A stretch of 7,372 nucleotides of DNA from NCBI GenBank assembly GCA_013816645.1, contig JACDEC010000142.1:1-7372 (forward strand), given 5' to 3'. The DNA comes from Planctomycetota bacterium. Lineage in GTDB: Bacteria > Planctomycetota > UBA11346. A program made the translations under genes and the position numbers. Of this stretch, positions 6,379-7,372 are shown piece after piece (positions within the stretch are counted from its first letter, which is position 1; every line of letters starts with the position of its first letter). A model generated the notes under the pieces. That model made no database searches, was not told the origin of the DNA, and saw only the letters and a program-made list of their open reading frames with translations.

Positions 6379-7143
6379 ATGCTCATCCTGGAGCGCGTGC
6401 ACAAGTCCTTCTACGACCCCGGTCGCGGCGAAGTCCGGGCGGTGGACGGCGTCGACATCTGCCTCGATGCCGGCGTGGTCGCGCTGGTCGGGGCCAATGG
6501 CGCGGGGAAGAGCACGCTGCTGCGGCTCTGCGCGACCCTGCTGCGTCCGGACAGCGGTCGCGTGGTGCTCAACGGCCTCGACACCCGATCGCACGCCGCC
6601 CGGGTGCGGGCCCGACTCGGCTACCTGTCGACCACCACCCGGCTGTACCCGCGCTTCACGCCGCTCGAACTGCTGCGCTTCGTCGGCGGCTTCTTCCCGC
6701 TCGAGCCGGCGCAATTCGACCTGCGCCTCAAGCAGATGATCGAACGCTTCGCCCTCGACGAGTTCCTCAACCAGCGCATGAGCGGCTTGTCGACCGGCCA
6801 GCTCCAGCGCGTCAACCTGGCGCGCACCCTGCTGCCGGATCCTGAACTGCTGATCCTCGACGAGCCGACCACCGGACTCGACGTCCTCGCCGCGCACCAG
6901 GTGTCCGAAGCGATCCGCTCATCGGCCCGGCCGGGCCGCCTGATCATCCTCGCCACCCACATCATGCGGGACGTCGAACAACTCGCCGACCGGGTGCTGG
7001 TCATGCGTCAGGGCCGCCTGGTGCACGACGGGCCGCCGTCGAGCTTGGGCAGCGGCGAACGGCTGCACGAGTCGATCCACCGCCTGCTCGTCGGCTCGGG
7101 CAGCTCAGCTGGTCCGGTCGACGCACCGGCGGGGGCGCCATGA
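6379..7143 (+). CDS. ABC transporter ATP-binding protein, NatA/ABC-2 type
   Basis: A 254-residue nucleotide-binding subunit that powers an ABC-2 type exporter together with the permease that follows. Walker A is GANGAGKS (residues 38-45), the signature is LSTGQ (137-141), Walker B is LLILDEP (157-163) with D-loop TGLD, and the H-loop is LATH (His194). The Q-loop position reads LGYLSTTTRLYPRFT, with no glutamine, as is common in NatA-like subunits. The ATG at 6379 is chosen because MLILERVHKSFYDPG is the normal family start. The frame is open upstream to an ATG at 6277, but the extra 34 residues look non-coding. The C-terminal tail (after about residue 225) is Gly/Ser/Pro-rich. The stop overlaps the next start (ATGA), so the two are translationally coupled. 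The substrate cannot be read from the sequence. Confidence 0.94.
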   Translation: MLILERVHKSFYDPGRGEVRAVDGVDICLDAGVVALVGANGAGKSTLLRLCATLLRPDSGRVVLNGLDTRSHAARVRARLGYLSTTTRLYPRFTPLELLRFVGGFFPLEPAQFDLRLKQMIERFALDEFLNQRMSGLSTGQLQRVNLARTLLPDPELLILDEPTTGLDVLAAHQVSEAIRSSARPGRLIILATHIMRDVEQLADRVLVMRQGRLVHDGPPSSLGSGERLHESIHRLLVGSGSSAGPVDAPAGAP

Positions 7144-7372
7144 GGGTCGACCACGTCCTGCATGTCTTCCGCAAGGATGGCATCGAACTGCTGCGCGACC
7201 GACGCACCCTGTTCGTCAACGTCCTGCTGCCGCTGCTGCTGTATCCCCTGATCATGCTGTTCCTGGTCCAGGTCACCCAGCTGACCCGCGACAGCCACGC
7301 GCCGCCGCCGCGCGTGGCGCTGCTCGGCCTGCCCGATCGCCTCGACGACCTGGTGCTCGATCCGCCCCGGGT
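7140..7372 (+). CDS. ABC-2 type transporter permease, N-terminal part; runs off the window
   Basis: 77 complete codons are visible. The ATG at 7140 overlaps the TGA of the ATPase gene (ATGA), with a G-rich stretch (GGCGGGGGCG) just upstream as a possible ribosome binding site. The protein begins MRVDHVLHVFRKDGIELLRDRRTLF, the amphipathic cytoplasmic lead typical of NatB-type permeases (a KE/KDxxELLRDRRTL pattern). A membrane segment follows (about residues 24-45, VNVLLPLLLYPLIMLFLVQV), then the start of the large extracytoplasmic domain (PPPRVALLGLP). In Planctomycetota such permeases are sometimes fused to a CPBP protease domain; the window ends too early to tell. It forms one export complex with the ATPase at 6379-7143. 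Confidence 0.88.
   Translation, partial: MRVDHVLHVFRKDGIELLRDRRTLFVNVLLPLLLYPLIMLFLVQVTQLTRDSHAPPPRVALLGLPDRLDDLVLDPPR

Noticed and set aside
5998..6897. Minus-strand open frame of 299 codons opposite the ABC ATPase and through the intergenic region.
   Set aside because: Most of it lies antisense to the ABC ATPase with biased His/Gln/Arg/Glu composition and no family motif. It does end close to the terminator at 6004-6027, but nothing supports it as the gene that terminator serves.
6379..7143. Missing glutamine at the Q-loop of the ABC ATPase as a sign of inactivity.
   Set aside because: NatA-like ATPases often lack this residue, and Walker A, signature, Walker B and H-loop are intact.

Overview
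The window is a stretch of GC-rich bacterial chromosome. GC content was judged by eye, not computed. It holds the 3' end of a topoisomerase gene, two tandem secreted beta-helix genes, and the start of an ABC export operon. The family combination suggests Planctomycetota or a relative in the PVC group: large secreted right-handed beta-helix proteins with an Asn/Gly-rich core and a malectin-like C-terminal domain, beside a NatA/NatB-type transporter. This placement is inferred from family distribution and has no marker gene behind it.

Layout: (1) 2-1525, plus strand: type IA DNA topoisomerase (topA), missing its N-terminus at the window edge. It has the end of the TOPRIM motif and the catalytic tyrosine, but ends without any C-terminal zinc-ribbon or other DNA-binding tail. 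(2) 1564-3660 and 3793-5973, both minus strand and convergent with topA: two full-length paralogues of about 700 residues. Each has an export signal, a large right-handed parallel beta-helix and a domain of about 150 residues at the C-terminus. The upstream copy (3793-5973) joins its two domains by a Pro-Thr linker encoded by a hexamer repeat; the downstream copy has only a short joint. A strong hairpin lies between them. (3) 5974-6378: a 405-base divergent intergenic region. On the minus strand it holds a run of predicted hairpins ending in a clear intrinsic terminator whose U-tract ends only 30 nt before the start codon of the first beta-helix gene. On the plus strand it holds a possible leaderless promoter. 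(4) 6379-7143 and 7140-7372, plus strand: an ABC ATPase followed, with an ATGA overlap, by the N-terminus of an ABC-2 type permease that runs off the window.

The two beta-helix proteins probably act outside the cytoplasm on, or bound to, a polysaccharide; no substrate can be read from the sequence. The ABC pair is a separate export unit. The least explained part is the structured, terminator-ending leader ahead of the beta-helix pair. It could be an attenuator or riboswitch-like element, a small RNA, or a terminator left by a lost gene or repeat element.
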